From the NCBI GenBank assembly GCA_913063155.1, contig CAJXYU010000001.1, positions 930,001 through 994,000 of the forward strand: a DNA stretch of 64,000 bases, written 5' to 3'. The notes beneath the pieces are model-generated. The model saw only the letters and a program-made list of their open reading frames with translations, ran no database searches and had not been told where the DNA came from. A program made the translations under genes and the position numbers. Each line of letters starts with the position of its first letter. Position 1 is the stretch's first letter. Positions 53,368 to 63,032 of the stretch are shown piece after piece. This DNA comes from an uncultured Desulfovibrio sp. (GTDB lineage: Bacteria > Desulfobacterota > Desulfovibrionia > Desulfovibrionales > Desulfovibrionaceae).

Positions 53368-54624
53368 ATGGCCGATACCACGAAACGCACAACCCTGGGC
53401 ATGGTGCTCAAGGGGTTCCCTCGCATTTCCGAAACCTTCATTTCCAACGAGATCCGGCTGCTTGAGAAGATGGGGCTCAGAATCCACATCTTTTCCATGC
53501 GCCAGCCGCGCGAGAATTTCAGTCACGATTCGGTCAGGGAGATCCAGGCCGGGGTCACCTACCTGCCAGAAACCATGACTTGGGGCTTGCCCGCGCTGCT
53601 GTGGCACACCTTTATGCTCTTGCTGGAGCGGCCGGGCCGGTTCTTCTCCGGGCTGAAGCTGCTTTTTTCCCGTTTCAGGCTGGCCCCCAAGAAGCACACC
53701 TGGCTCAAGCACTACATGCAGGCCGCCTTTCTGGTTCGCAAGGCCAAGGGCATGGGACTGGCCCACATCCATTGCCATTTCGCCCATACTCCCACCACCG
53801 TGGGCATGTACGCGGCCCATTTCGAGGGCGTCCCGTTCAGTTTCACGGGCCACGCCAAAGACATCTACACCCAGGACCCGGCGCGCATCCAGGACAAGAT
53901 CGAGCGGGCCAAGTTCCTGGTGACCTGCACCAAGTACAACGAGCGGTATCTGACCGATATTTCAGGAGGCCGCAAGCCTGTGCACTGCGTGTACCACGGC
54001 ATCAACCTGGACCTGTTTTCGGCCAACGGTCGTCCGCAGGCCGCTCGGTCTCCCTATTCCATCATGACCGTGGCCCGGTTCGTGCCCAAAAAGGGATTGG
54101 ACATCATTCTCAAGGCGCTGCGCCGGTTACGGGACAAAGGGCTGGACTTTCGCTATACGCTCATCGGTGATGGGTCGGACCATGACAAGGTGTTGTCGCT
54201 CATCGACGAGCTCAATCTCGGGGACGTCATCGACATGCCGGGCACGGTTGCGCACGGGGAGGTCGTCAAGCGTTTCGAAACCGCGGACCTGTTCGTGCTT
54301 GGCTGTCGCCAGGCTGCGGACGGCGACCGGGACGGCATTCCCAACGTGGTGGCCGAGTCCATGGCCATGGGCGTGCCTGTGGCGTCCACCGATATTTCAG
54401 GCGTGCCCGAACTGGTGGAGCACGAAAAGACCGGGCTGCTCTGCGCGTCCGAGTCCGTGGGCGGCATGGCCGGGATCATCGAGCGGCTGCTCACGGACGA
54501 CGAGTTGCGTACACAGGTCATCCCGGCTGCCCGCGAAAAGGTGAATCAGGTCTTCAACAATAAGAAGCTTATTGAAGACCTGGGCAACATTTACAAGTCC
54601 TACGGGGTTCCCTGCGGAAATTAG
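53368..54624 (+). CDS. Glycosyltransferase family 4 protein
   Basis: 418 aa. LGMVLKGFPRISETFISNEIRLL is the GT4 opening; HIHCHFAHTPTTVGMYAAH and FTGHAKDIYTQDP follow. The donor lobe has IMTVARFVPKKGLDIILKALRRL and GIPNVVAESMAMGVPVAST with the E-x7-E pattern. It resembles colanic-acid type WcaL/AmsK enzymes. Its start, ATG 53368, lies in a different frame from an upstream open stretch. It ends before a hairpin at 54672. Confidence 0.86.
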   Translation: MADTTKRTTLGMVLKGFPRISETFISNEIRLLEKMGLRIHIFSMRQPRENFSHDSVREIQAGVTYLPETMTWGLPALLWHTFMLLLERPGRFFSGLKLLFSRFRLAPKKHTWLKHYMQAAFLVRKAKGMGLAHIHCHFAHTPTTVGMYAAHFEGVPFSFTGHAKDIYTQDPARIQDKIERAKFLVTCTKYNERYLTDISGGRKPVHCVYHGINLDLFSANGRPQAARSPYSIMTVARFVPKKGLDIILKALRRLRDKGLDFRYTLIGDGSDHDKVLSLIDELNLGDVIDMPGTVAHGEVVKRFETADLFVLGCRQAADGDRDGIPNVVAESMAMGVPVASTDISGVPELVEHEKTGLLCASESVGGMAGIIERLLTDDELRTQVIPAAREKVNQVFNNKKLIEDLGNIYKSYGVPCGN

Positions 54625-54671
54625 GATGCCTCCGCCGGGCGGGTTTGCTGAATACTTTTGGAAGAGGGGGA

Positions 54672-54698
54672 ACGGGGGATAAAAGATTTCTCCCCCGT
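54672..54698. terminator. Terminator between convergent genes
   Basis: ACGGGGGA (54672-54679) pairs with TCCCCCGT (54691-54698). It lies between the glycosyltransferase stop and the oxidoreductase stop on the other strand. Confidence 0.6.
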
Positions 54699-54702
54699 AA
54701 AG

Positions 54703-56604
54703 CTATCTGTTCTCCAGCCGGACGCCCTGGCTGTAGTAGGCGGCGGTGTCGCCCATGTCCGTGGACCGGGGCTGGATGATGACGTTGGGGTTCTGGCCGA
54801 ACTTGGTCCAGCCGCCCCGGCGCATGACCACGGCGGCAGGGTGCAGGGTGTCGTCACTTTCCACGCGCACCTGCATGGAGCCCAGCGGGCTGGCCAGGTA
54901 GATGTCGCGCTCCATGTCCAGGAAGGTCCAGGCCGGGCTTTTGCGTGAAATCCAGACCGTGGGAATGCCTCGCTGTTCCGTTTCGGGCACCTGCGACTGC
55001 ATGTGTCTGCCCTGCACCAGGGAGAGCAGGAGCAGCGGATAGTCCGGATCGCGTGCAGGCTCCGGGGAAAGGTTTTCCGGAAACAGGAACTTGCGGTCCA
55101 GGGTGTCGAAGCGCATGCCTTCGTAGGCCACCATGGGCCAATGCCCGCGCGCGTAGCCTTTTTCGCTCAGCTCCTCGGGACTGATACCCGAGTCTTCCAC
55201 GGCGATGGAGATGCATCTTCCACGGTTGGGAAAGCGCACAGGCGATTCCAGGCGCGCGCCCATGTCGGCCAGCACATCGTAGATATCCCTGCACTGACCG
55301 GGCGTTTCCACGGTCTGGCGGGAATACTGGACGAAATTGTGCAGCCAGGAACCGGCCACCTCGTCGCGCTCGAACAGGTAGGCGGGCGGCAGGACCAGAT
55401 CGGAGGCCAGGGCCGTGTCGTTCATGAATCCTTCCATGCAGACTACGAACGGCGCGCGCTCCAGGCCGGCGGCCATGCCCAGGGAGTCCGGGATCTGGTT
55501 GACCACGTTGATGCCGTCGATGAATACGAACTCCACGGCCGGGTCGACTTTCCGCAACTCGGCGGGCAGATCGAAGAGGAGCATTTCCCGGCGTTCGGCA
55601 GGAACGGGCAGGTCGGTCTCGGCCTGCCATTTCTTGAGATTGCGGCCCGAGGAAAAACTGTAATACACACCGCCGCCCTTGCGGCCCATGTGCCCGGACA
55701 GCATACCCAGGGAAGCCACAAACTGGACGTTCTCCCCGCCGTTCACATAGCGCTGCATGCCCCAGCCCACCAGGGTGGCCACGGCGCCGGGCTGCTCGTA
55801 CCAGTCGAAGAGCATTTCCACATCCTCGACCGGGACTTCGCAGGCGGCGCAGAGCTCCTCCAGGGAGAGCGATTCCACCAATCCACGGAACACGTGCCAG
55901 TTGCTGGTCCGGCCGATGACGCCGGAATCAAGCAAGCCGGATTCCACGTACAGCTTGATGACCGCGGCGGCCAGGAAGCGGTCCGTGCCCGGCTTGATGG
56001 TGATGGTTTCGTCGGAGAAGGCCGCGTTGCCGTCGTTGCCCACGGTGATGGTCAGCACCTCCGTGCCGCGCTTGCGGGCCTCCTTGACGATGAGCCCGGT
56101 GTGGATGGAACTGCGGGAAAAGTCGCGGCCCCAGTTGACGATGCGCCGGGCATTGAGCAGGTCTTCGGGATCGTTGGCCGTGAGCGAGCCGCAACAGCTG
56201 ATCATGGCCTCGATGCCTGCGTTGTCGCAGATAGATCCTTTGGTCTTGCCGCTTCCCAAGGCTTCGAAAAATGCGGTGCTGGCCTGGGCGAACACGCCCC
56301 GGTAGCCATGGCCGTGGATGTGCAGGATCTTTTCCGGCGTTTTGCGCAGGGCGTCGAGCTTTTCGGCGCAGAGGTCCAAGGCCTCGTCCCAGCCTATGGG
56401 AGCGAACACGCCGTCCTTTTTCTGCATCGGCTGCGTGATGCGCTCTTCGGAATCCAGGTGCTGGAAGAAATTTTTGACCTTGCCGCAGACCACCCCCCTG
56501 GTGATGGGGTGTTCCGGGTTGCCGGAAACAGTGCGTTTTTCGGTGTCCACGATGCAGGAACAGGCGTCCGGGCAGTTCTGGGTACAGGCGGATATGACTT
56601 TCAT
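54703..56604 (-). CDS. Molybdopterin-dependent oxidoreductase (DMSO reductase family)
   Basis: 633 aa. The N-terminal 4Fe-4S motif reads CTQNCPDACSC with a further Cys in GVVCGKV. ILHIHGHGYRGVFAQAST, GRDFSRSSIHTGLIVKEA and the C-terminal molydopterin-dinucleotide binding part (LLLSLVQGRHMQSQVPETEQ, DMERDIYLASPLG, VVMRRGGWTKFGQNPNVI) complete the family plan. There is no Tat signal, so it is likely cytoplasmic. Substrate unknown; formate dehydrogenase-like or thiosulfate/polysulfide-type reductases are relatives. AAGGAG lies seven bases before ATG 56604. Confidence 0.85.
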   Translation of the reverse strand: MKVISACTQNCPDACSCIVDTEKRTVSGNPEHPITRGVVCGKVKNFFQHLDSEERITQPMQKKDGVFAPIGWDEALDLCAEKLDALRKTPEKILHIHGHGYRGVFAQASTAFFEALGSGKTKGSICDNAGIEAMISCCGSLTANDPEDLLNARRIVNWGRDFSRSSIHTGLIVKEARKRGTEVLTITVGNDGNAAFSDETITIKPGTDRFLAAAVIKLYVESGLLDSGVIGRTSNWHVFRGLVESLSLEELCAACEVPVEDVEMLFDWYEQPGAVATLVGWGMQRYVNGGENVQFVASLGMLSGHMGRKGGGVYYSFSSGRNLKKWQAETDLPVPAERREMLLFDLPAELRKVDPAVEFVFIDGINVVNQIPDSLGMAAGLERAPFVVCMEGFMNDTALASDLVLPPAYLFERDEVAGSWLHNFVQYSRQTVETPGQCRDIYDVLADMGARLESPVRFPNRGRCISIAVEDSGISPEELSEKGYARGHWPMVAYEGMRFDTLDRKFLFPENLSPEPARDPDYPLLLLSLVQGRHMQSQVPETEQRGIPTVWISRKSPAWTFLDMERDIYLASPLGSMQVRVESDDTLHPAAVVMRRGGWTKFGQNPNVIIQPRSTDMGDTAAYYSQGVRLENR

Positions 56605-57096
56605 GAACAATCTCCTTGCACCCGGTTGTGGTGCATATTCGTTCCCCGGTCAACCTCATTGGCGTCAAGGAATTGTGAAGCTTCACGTCCTGGGAACGCG
56701 CCCGCCCACGGGAGAAGGGGGCCTCCGGCATCCGATCGGGATTTCCGATGGCAGCCCATCTGATTTTGCAATGACGGAAAAGTCACCAAGAAAAATTAGG
56801 CTCCTAACAACTTGATGTTGCGGGGAAAACGCCGAAGCCAGTACATGCCGGGTTTGTCCCGGCCATTGTGCGGGAGGGCGAAAAGATCAAGCGGCAAGCC
56901 TGGAACCTATTGCCATATTCATTGATATACTAGTACAAACCCGGGAAGCGGCGAGTCCGGTGCGTTCCTGTTTGAACCTCTGCAGGGCGCTTGCATCTAC
57001 CGGAAACGCACCGCGCGTGACGATTTTTTTGGGGTTCGCTATGCACTAGTCTGTCCCGGGAGGTTCGGGGACGTTCACAACAACCGTGGAGGAATC
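56605..57096 (+). promoter_or_regulatory. Upstream region of the nucleoside operon: extended -10 promoter and long leader
   Basis: A TGATATACT (923-931 of the 56 kb block, 56923-56931) matches an extended -10 box. The leader of roughly 160 bases that follows contains a long-range stem, CGGTGCGTT (56958-56966) with AACGCACCG (57005-57013), enclosing a smaller CCTG/CAGG hairpin. A run of seven T follows about nine bases later. That could be an attenuator or riboswitch-like element; it does not match a purine-riboswitch consensus I know. The part from 56605 to about 56900 shows nothing clear. Confidence 0.45.
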
Positions 57097-58098
57097 ATGG
57101 TCCACAAACTGATGCGTGTTTTTCTTGCCGTCATTCTCATGACCCTGTTGGCGGGCACGGCCCTGGCCGCCGGTCCCCTCAAGGCCGCCCTCATTTACGA
57201 CATGGGCGGTAAGTTCGATAAATCCTTCAACGAAGCCGCCTACAAGGGCGCCGAAATGTTCCGCAAGGAATTCGGCGACAAGTACCGCGATTTCGAACCC
57301 ACCAATGAAACCCAGTACGAACAGGCCATTCGCCGTTTCGCCTCCCGGGGCACCGACATCATTGTCGTGGTCGGCTTCTCCTACCAGGGCGTTCTCGAAA
57401 AGATGGCCCCGGAATTTCCGGATACCAAGTTCGTCATCATCGATAGCGAGGTGAAACAGCCCAATGTTCTGTCCATCCAGTTCAAGGAGCATGAAGGTTC
57501 CTTCCTGGTGGGCATGATCGCGGCCATGAAGGCCAAGGGCGACACCGTAGGCTTCGTGGGCGGCATGGACGTGCCCCTGATCCGTAAATTCCACCTCGGC
57601 TACGAGGAGGGCGTGCATTATGTGAAGCCCAATGCCAAGGTGCTCATGAATATGACCGGCACCACCCCGTCCGCCTGGGCCGACCCCATCCGCGCGGGTG
57701 AGCTGGCCCGCGGTCAGATGGATCGCGGTGCGGAAGTGGTCTACGCCGCCGCAGGCAGCTCCGGCAACGGGGTGCTCCAGGCCGCAGCCGACGCCGGTAG
57801 GTTTTCCATCGGCGTGGACAGCAACCAGAACTACCTTCACCCGGGCAGCGTGCTGACCTCCATGGTCAAGCGCGTGGACCTGGCCGTGTTCGATGCGCTC
57901 AAATCCGCCAGGGAGGGGCATTTCAAGGGCGGAAGCCTGCACCTGGGTCTCAAGGAGGGCGGTGTGGACTACGCACTGGACGAATACAACAAGGACCTGA
58001 TCACCGAAGAAATGAAGGCCAAGGTGGATGACGCCAAGGCCAAGATCATTTCCGGCGAGATCAAGGTGACCGACTACTTCGACATCATGGACAAGTAG
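57097..58098 (+). CDS. BMP-family nucleoside-binding protein of an ABC importer
   Basis: 333 aa. A signal peptide (MVHKLMRVFLAVILMTLLAG, cut after ALA) has no lipobox Cys, so it should be a free periplasmic protein. KAALIYDMGGKFDKSFNEAAYKGAE is the BmpA/PnrA opening; VVVGFSYQGVLEKMAPEFPD, GFVGGMDVPLIRKFHLGYEEG and VDSNQNYLHPGSVLTSMVKRVD follow. The family binds purine or other nucleosides. It starts the operon with the ATPase, permeases and salvage enzymes downstream; GGAGG precedes the ATG. Confidence 0.88.
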   Translation: MVHKLMRVFLAVILMTLLAGTALAAGPLKAALIYDMGGKFDKSFNEAAYKGAEMFRKEFGDKYRDFEPTNETQYEQAIRRFASRGTDIIVVVGFSYQGVLEKMAPEFPDTKFVIIDSEVKQPNVLSIQFKEHEGSFLVGMIAAMKAKGDTVGFVGGMDVPLIRKFHLGYEEGVHYVKPNAKVLMNMTGTTPSAWADPIRAGELARGQMDRGAEVVYAAAGSSGNGVLQAAADAGRFSIGVDSNQNYLHPGSVLTSMVKRVDLAVFDALKSAREGHFKGGSLHLGLKEGGVDYALDEYNKDLITEEMKAKVDDAKAKIISGEIKVTDYFDIMDK

Positions 58099-58102
58099 CA
58101 CT

Positions 58103-59704
58103 ATGACTGGACCAGGCGCACAAGCCGTAAGCGCGGCGGGAGGGGCCATCCCTCCCGCCGTCGAACTTATCGGGCTGAACAAGCATTTCGGTCCCGTTCA
58201 CGCCAACCGCGACGTGTGCATCTCCGTGCCGCGCGGCACGGTGCACGGCATCGTGGGCGAGAACGGCGCAGGCAAGTCCACCATGATGGCCATGCTCTAC
58301 GGCTTCTACAAGGCCGACAGCGGGCGTATCCGCATCAATGGCGAGGATGTGCACATCACCAGCCCCTCGGACGCCATTTCCCGGGGCATCGGCATGGTCC
58401 ACCAGCATTTCATGCTCGTGGAACCGTTCACTGTGCTGGAAAATGTCATTCTCGGCGTTGAGCAAGGCGGCATGATCCAGGGTTCTCTGAACCATGCGCG
58501 CAAGGAGCTCAGGCGGCTGGGTGAGGAATACGGGTTGGAAGTGGACCCGGACGCCCGCATCCGGGACCTGCCCGTGGGCCTCCAGCAGCGCGTGGAGATT
58601 CTCAAGGCTCTCTATCGTGGGGCGGAGACCCTGATTCTGGACGAGCCAACCGGCGTGTTGACCCCGCAGGAGGCGGACCATTTGTTCCGCATCCTGGACA
58701 CCCTGCGCAGCCAGGGAAAGACCGTCATCCTCATCACGCACAAACTCCGCGAGATCATGGCCGTCACCGACAACGTCTCGGTCATGCGGCGAGGAACCAT
58801 GGTAGCCCATCGGCCCACGGCCGAGACCTCCAAGGAGGAGCTGGCCGAGCTCATGGTCGGCCGCAAGGTGCTGTTGCGGGTGGAAAAGGGCGAAGCCAAA
58901 CCGGGCGAGTGCGTGGTGAGCCTGGAAAACGTTTCCTACACCGACGACATGGGCCGGGAGCGGCTCAAGGATATCAACCTTTCCATTTGCACCGGGGAGA
59001 TTCTCGGCATTGCGGGCGTGTCCGGCAACGGCCAGTCCGAGCTGCTCGAGGTCCTCTCCGGCATCTCTCCCATCTCCAGGGGGCGGATCATGTTCAAGGG
59101 CGAGGAAATCGCCGCGCCTGGAAAACAATCCAACCCGCAGGAGCTGCGCCGGGCGGGCATCGCCCATGTGGCCGAGGATCGGCACCGCATGGGCATGATC
59201 ATGGACTTCACCGCGGCGGAGAACACCATTCTGGGCTATCACCGGGGCAAGGAGATTAACGGTCCGGTGCTCATGGATCTGAAGAAGGTGGAGGGCCGCT
59301 GCATGGAGCACATGGAGAAATTCGACGTGCGCCCGCCCATTCCGGGTCTGGCGGCCTCGGGTTTTTCCGGCGGCAACCAGCAGAAGATCGTACTGGCCCG
59401 CGAGATGGAGGAAAACCCGGACCTGTTGCTGGTGGGGCAGCCCACCCGCGGCGTGGATATCGGGGCCATCGAATTCATCCACAAACAGCTCATCACGATG
59501 CGCGACGCCGGCAAGGCCGTGTTGCTCGTTTCCGTGGAGCTGGACGAAATCATGTCGCTTGCCGACCGCATCCTGGTCATGTTCGACGGACGGATCATTG
59601 GCGAAGTCGCAGCCAAGGACGCCACCGAACAGGCTCTGGGACTCATGATGGCCGGATGTGAAAATCCGGCGGCCGGAAAACAGGAATGCGGAGGTGACGA
59701 ATAA
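58103..59704 (+). CDS. Nucleoside ABC importer ATPase (two ABC modules)
   Basis: 533 aa. Module 1 has Walker A GENGAGKSTMM, signature LPVGLQQRVEIL and Walker B ETLILDEPTGVL. Module 2 has a relaxed Walker A, GVSGNGQSELLEVLSG, signature FSGGNQQKIVLAREM and PDLLLVGQPTRGVDIG, as is normal for sugar/nucleoside importer ATPases (YufO/NupO). It drives uptake of the ligand bound by the BMP protein. The stop overlaps the permease start by one base. Confidence 0.9.
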   Translation: MTGPGAQAVSAAGGAIPPAVELIGLNKHFGPVHANRDVCISVPRGTVHGIVGENGAGKSTMMAMLYGFYKADSGRIRINGEDVHITSPSDAISRGIGMVHQHFMLVEPFTVLENVILGVEQGGMIQGSLNHARKELRRLGEEYGLEVDPDARIRDLPVGLQQRVEILKALYRGAETLILDEPTGVLTPQEADHLFRILDTLRSQGKTVILITHKLREIMAVTDNVSVMRRGTMVAHRPTAETSKEELAELMVGRKVLLRVEKGEAKPGECVVSLENVSYTDDMGRERLKDINLSICTGEILGIAGVSGNGQSELLEVLSGISPISRGRIMFKGEEIAAPGKQSNPQELRRAGIAHVAEDRHRMGMIMDFTAAENTILGYHRGKEINGPVLMDLKKVEGRCMEHMEKFDVRPPIPGLAASGFSGGNQQKIVLAREMEENPDLLLVGQPTRGVDIGAIEFIHKQLITMRDAGKAVLLVSVELDEIMSLADRILVMFDGRIIGEVAAKDATEQALGLMMAGCENPAAGKQECGGDE

Positions 59705-60816
59705 TGGCGGCCCCGAAAAAACTGCCCGTCTGGGTCAATGCGGGCCTCATCCCGCTTATCAACCTGATGGCCGCCTTCGCGATTTCCGCCGTGGTCATTC
59801 TGGCCGTGGGGGAAAACCCCATCGAAGCCGCGGGGCATATCCTCTATGGCGCTTTCGGGTTCGGCGAAGGCATCGGCTATACCCTGTACTACGCCACCAA
59901 TTTCATTTTCACGGGCCTTGCCGTGGCCATGGCCTTCCATTGCTTTCTCTTCAACATCGGGGGCGAGGGACAGGCTTACATAGGCGGCCTGGGCATCGGC
60001 CTGGTCTGCCTGTACATGGGCAACCTGCCCTTCTGGGCCATCCTGCCTCTGGCCGTCATGGGCGGTGCCCTGTTCGGCGGACTCTGGGCACTCATCCCGG
60101 CCTATCTGCAGGCAAAACGCGGTTCCCACATCGTCATCACCACCATCATGTTCAACTTCATCGCCTCCTCGGTGATGACCTTCCTGCTGGTGGACTGGCT
60201 CAAGAAACCCGGCTCCCAGCTGCCGGAAACCCGGCATTTCGCGGAAGCGGCCTTCATGCCCAAGGTGCATGAAATGCTCGCTTCCGTCGGCCTGGACGTG
60301 GCCCGCTCTCCGCTCAACCTCTCGTTTCTCATCGCCCTGCTCTGCTGCCTGGGCGTCTGGATTTTTATCTGGCGCACCCGCTGGGGTTATGAAATCCGGG
60401 CCTCGGGCAAGAACCCCAAGGCAGCGGTGTACGGCGGCATTTCGCCCTCCAAGGCCATTATCCTGTCCATGTGCATCTCCGGCGCGCTTGCCGGTCTGGT
60501 GGGCCTGAACGAGCTTATGGGCGTGCAACACCGCGTGGTGGTCAACTTCACCAACGGCTACGGCTTCGTGGGCATCGCCATTGCGCTCATGGGCCGCAAC
60601 CATCCGCTGGGCATCATCTTCGCTTCCCTGCTCATGGGAGCGCTGTATCAGGGCGGGGCCGAACTGGCCTTTGAAATGCCCACTCTGACCAGCGACATGA
60701 TCTGGACCATCCAGGGCTTCGTGATCCTGTTTACCGGAGCTCTGGAGCACATGTTCCGGCCCCAGCTGGAACGGATATTCATCAAGAGCGATTCCGAAGG
60801 GGAGGTGTACGAGTAA
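59704..60816 (+). CDS. Nucleoside ABC importer permease 1
   Basis: 370 aa, mostly hydrophobic helices. INLMAAFAISAVVILAVGENPIEA opens the protein, and HCFLFNIGGEGQAYIGGLG and RASGKNPKAAVYGGISPSKAI are the BPD_transp_2 signatures of YufP-like permeases. It pairs with the second permease, whose ATG shares the last base of this stop (TAATG). Confidence 0.9.
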   Translation: MAAPKKLPVWVNAGLIPLINLMAAFAISAVVILAVGENPIEAAGHILYGAFGFGEGIGYTLYYATNFIFTGLAVAMAFHCFLFNIGGEGQAYIGGLGIGLVCLYMGNLPFWAILPLAVMGGALFGGLWALIPAYLQAKRGSHIVITTIMFNFIASSVMTFLLVDWLKKPGSQLPETRHFAEAAFMPKVHEMLASVGLDVARSPLNLSFLIALLCCLGVWIFIWRTRWGYEIRASGKNPKAAVYGGISPSKAIILSMCISGALAGLVGLNELMGVQHRVVVNFTNGYGFVGIAIALMGRNHPLGIIFASLLMGALYQGGAELAFEMPTLTSDMIWTIQGFVILFTGALEHMFRPQLERIFIKSDSEGEVYE

Positions 60817-61787
60817 TGGACTTCCTCATCACCATACTTCAGTTGATCGACGGCACCATCCGGGTGTCTACACCGCTCATCCTGGCGGCTCTGGCCGGGC
60901 TCTGCTCAGAACGGGGCGGGGTCATCGACATCGGACTGGAGGGCAAAATGCTCGGCGCGGCCTTTGTGGCCGCCACCGTGGCCTACATGACCGGGTCGGC
61001 CTGGCTGGGCCTGCTGGCGGCCATCGCCGCCTCAGTGGCCCTGTCGCTCATCCACGGGTTCGCCTCCATCACCCACCATGGCAATCAGGTGGTCTCGGGT
61101 ATGGCCATCAATATCATCGTGGCCGGGCTCGCCCCCACCATCGGCAACGCCATTTTCCACATCAACGGTGATACGCCGCCGCTGCCCCATGCCGCGCGGT
61201 TCACGGCCATCGACCTGCCCTTTGCCGCATCCCTGGCCGACGTGCCGGTCATCGGCCCCGTCTATTCGGGCGTCATCAGCGGCCACAGCTTCACCACCTA
61301 CCTGGCCTTCGCCTTGGTGCCGTTCGTGGCCTGGATGCTCTATAAGACCCGCTTCGGTCTGCGGCTGCGCGCCGTGGGCGAGAATCCCGAGGCCGTGGAC
61401 ACTGCGGGCGTCTCGGTGCAGTGGCTTCGTTACCGGGCCGTCATGATCGCGGGCGTCCTGTGCGGTATAGCCGGTACGAGCCTGTCCACTTCGCTGGGCG
61501 CGAGCTTCATCCGGGACATGACTGCGGGCAAGGGCTATCTGGCTCTTGCGGCCATGATCTTCGGAAAATGGCGGCCCAAGACCACGTTGCTGGCCTGTCT
61601 GATCTTCGCGTTTACCGACACCCTGCAGGCGCGTCTTCAGGGCGTGGAGCTTCCGGTCGTGGGTGAGATTCCCGTACAGTTCATCATCATGCTGCCCTAC
61701 GCCCTGACCGTGTTCCTGCTGGCCGGGTTCGTGGGCAAGGTCGTTGCCCCGGCCGCAGATGGCGAACCCTACATCAAGGAGCATTGA
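60816..61787 (+). CDS. Nucleoside ABC importer permease 2
   Basis: 323 aa. RVSTPLILAALAGLCSERGG and IDIGLEGKMLGAAFVAATVA are the YufQ-type start; LRAVGENPEAVDTAGVSV is the EAA-like loop that contacts the ATPase. Hydrophobic segments run through the whole length. AAGGAG inside the 3' end serves the cytidine deaminase gene, whose start is just after this stop. Confidence 0.9.
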   Translation: MDFLITILQLIDGTIRVSTPLILAALAGLCSERGGVIDIGLEGKMLGAAFVAATVAYMTGSAWLGLLAAIAASVALSLIHGFASITHHGNQVVSGMAINIIVAGLAPTIGNAIFHINGDTPPLPHAARFTAIDLPFAASLADVPVIGPVYSGVISGHSFTTYLAFALVPFVAWMLYKTRFGLRLRAVGENPEAVDTAGVSVQWLRYRAVMIAGVLCGIAGTSLSTSLGASFIRDMTAGKGYLALAAMIFGKWRPKTTLLACLIFAFTDTLQARLQGVELPVVGEIPVQFIIMLPYALTVFLLAGFVGKVVAPAADGEPYIKEH

Positions 61788-61789
61788 TC

Positions 61790-62188
61790 GTGTTCGACGT
61801 GACCGAACTCATAAAACTGGCGACCATTGCCAGGGACAGGGCCTATGCCCCGTATTCCGGGCACCCGGTGGGCGCGGCCCTGCGAACCCCGTCAGGCAAG
61901 GTCTTTTCCGGGTGCAACGTGGAAAATGCGGCTTATCCGCTGGGCAACTGCGCCGAGCAGGCCGCCATCGCAGCCATGGTGCTCGGCGGCGAGCAGGAGA
62001 TCGAGGAATTGGTTGTGGTGGGCCCGGGCAATGCACCGTGCACGCCCTGCGGCGGCTGCCGCCAGCGCATGCGCGAGTTTGCCGGGCCGGACATGCTTTT
62101 TCACGCCTGCAACGATCGGGACGTGCTCTTGACGATGACCATGGAAGAATTGTTGCCCGAGTCCTTCGGACCGACAAACCTGAAATAG
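61790..62188 (+). CDS. cdd: Cytidine deaminase
   Basis: 132 aa. AYAPYSGHPVGAALRTPSG, NVENAAYPLGNCAEQAAIAA (with the CAE catalytic motif) and PCTPCGGCRQRMREF (the second zinc Cys pair) define a homotetrameric-type cytidine deaminase. It converts cytidine and deoxycytidine to uridine forms. GTG 61790 is eight bases from AAGGAG at 61776-61781; TTG 61784 is too close to it. Confidence 0.9.
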   Translation: MFDVTELIKLATIARDRAYAPYSGHPVGAALRTPSGKVFSGCNVENAAYPLGNCAEQAAIAAMVLGGEQEIEELVVVGPGNAPCTPCGGCRQRMREFAGPDMLFHACNDRDVLLTMTMEELLPESFGPTNLK

Positions 62189-62206
62189 ATTTCAAAAGGA
62201 TAGCGC

Positions 62207-63022
62207 ATGGAAACCATTGAACAGTTGGTGGCTGAAGCCCGTGCCGTGGATGCGAGCGGGGAATACGCCCTTCGCGCCCTGAAAAGCATGGATCTGACCA
62301 GCCTGGGGCTGGACGACACTGAAGAGAAGATTGCGGACCTGTGCGGACGGGCCCTGACCCCGACGGGCCATGTCGCCGCCGTGTGCGTGTATGACAAGTT
62401 CGTGCCCCAATGCCGCAAGGCCTTGGGCGGCACCGGTGTCCAAGTAGCCACGGTCTGCAACTTCCCGGAGGGCGACGACGACATCGAGGCCGCCGAAGCC
62501 GAGGCCAAGGCTCAGGTGGCCGCCGGCGCTCAGGAAGTGGACGTCGTTCTGCCTTACAGGGCCTATCTGTCGGATCATCGCGACGCGGCCCTCAGTCTGG
62601 TCAGAGCCGTGAAGACCGCCTGCGGAACCCAAGCCCGGCTCAAGGTCATCCTGGAGACCGGAGAACTCAAGGCCCTTGACGTGATCCGCGACGCCAGCCT
62701 GGACGCCATCGCCAACGGAGCCGACTTCATCAAGACCTCCACCGGCAAGGTGACCGTGGGGGCGACCCTGGAGGCCGCGGCGGTCATGCTCAAGGCCCTC
62801 AAAGGGGTGCAGGCCGGAATCCAGCGTCCTTTGGGCTGCAAGCCTTCGGGCGGTATTTCCACGGTCAAGGACGCGGCAGGCTATCTCTTTCTGGCCGATA
62901 CCATCATGGGCGAGGGCTGGGCCACCCCGGAGACCTTCCGCTTCGGAGCCAGTTCCCTGCTGGGAGACGTGTTGAAAACCCTCGGCATCGATACCGCTCC
63001 CGGCGACAGCCCCGGCTACTAG
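62207..63022 (+). CDS. deoC: Deoxyribose-phosphate aldolase
   Basis: 271 aa. [46 protein letters not shown], and the Schiff-base lysine in [16 protein letters not shown] with a later KPSGGIST are the DeoC pattern. It splits deoxyribose 5-phosphate into glyceraldehyde 3-phosphate and acetaldehyde. It follows cdd by 18 bases and precedes deoA, as in deoxynucleoside catabolic operons. Confidence 0.91.
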   Translation: METIEQLVAEARAVDASGEYALRALKSMDLTSLGLDDTEEKIADLCGRALTPTGHVAAVCVYDKFVPQCRKALGGTGVQVATVCNFPEGDDDIEAAEAEAKAQVAAGAQEVDVVLPYRAYLSDHRDAALSLVRAVKTACGTQARLKVILETGELKALDVIRDASLDAIANGADFIKTSTGKVTVGATLEAAAVMLKALKGVQAGIQRPLGCKPSGGISTVKDAAGYLFLADTIMGEGWATPETFRFGASSLLGDVLKTLGIDTAPGDSPGY

Positions 63023-63032
63023 GAGATATCTC

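Noticed and set aside
55003..56763. 586-codon open frame antisense to the molybdopterin oxidoreductase
   Set aside because: The minus-strand gene has clear cluster and cofactor motifs; this frame has none and is a GC-rich shadow.
56940..57030. Purine or ZTP riboswitch before the nucleoside operon
   Set aside because: The conserved core sequences of those classes were not found; only a generic structured leader is reported.
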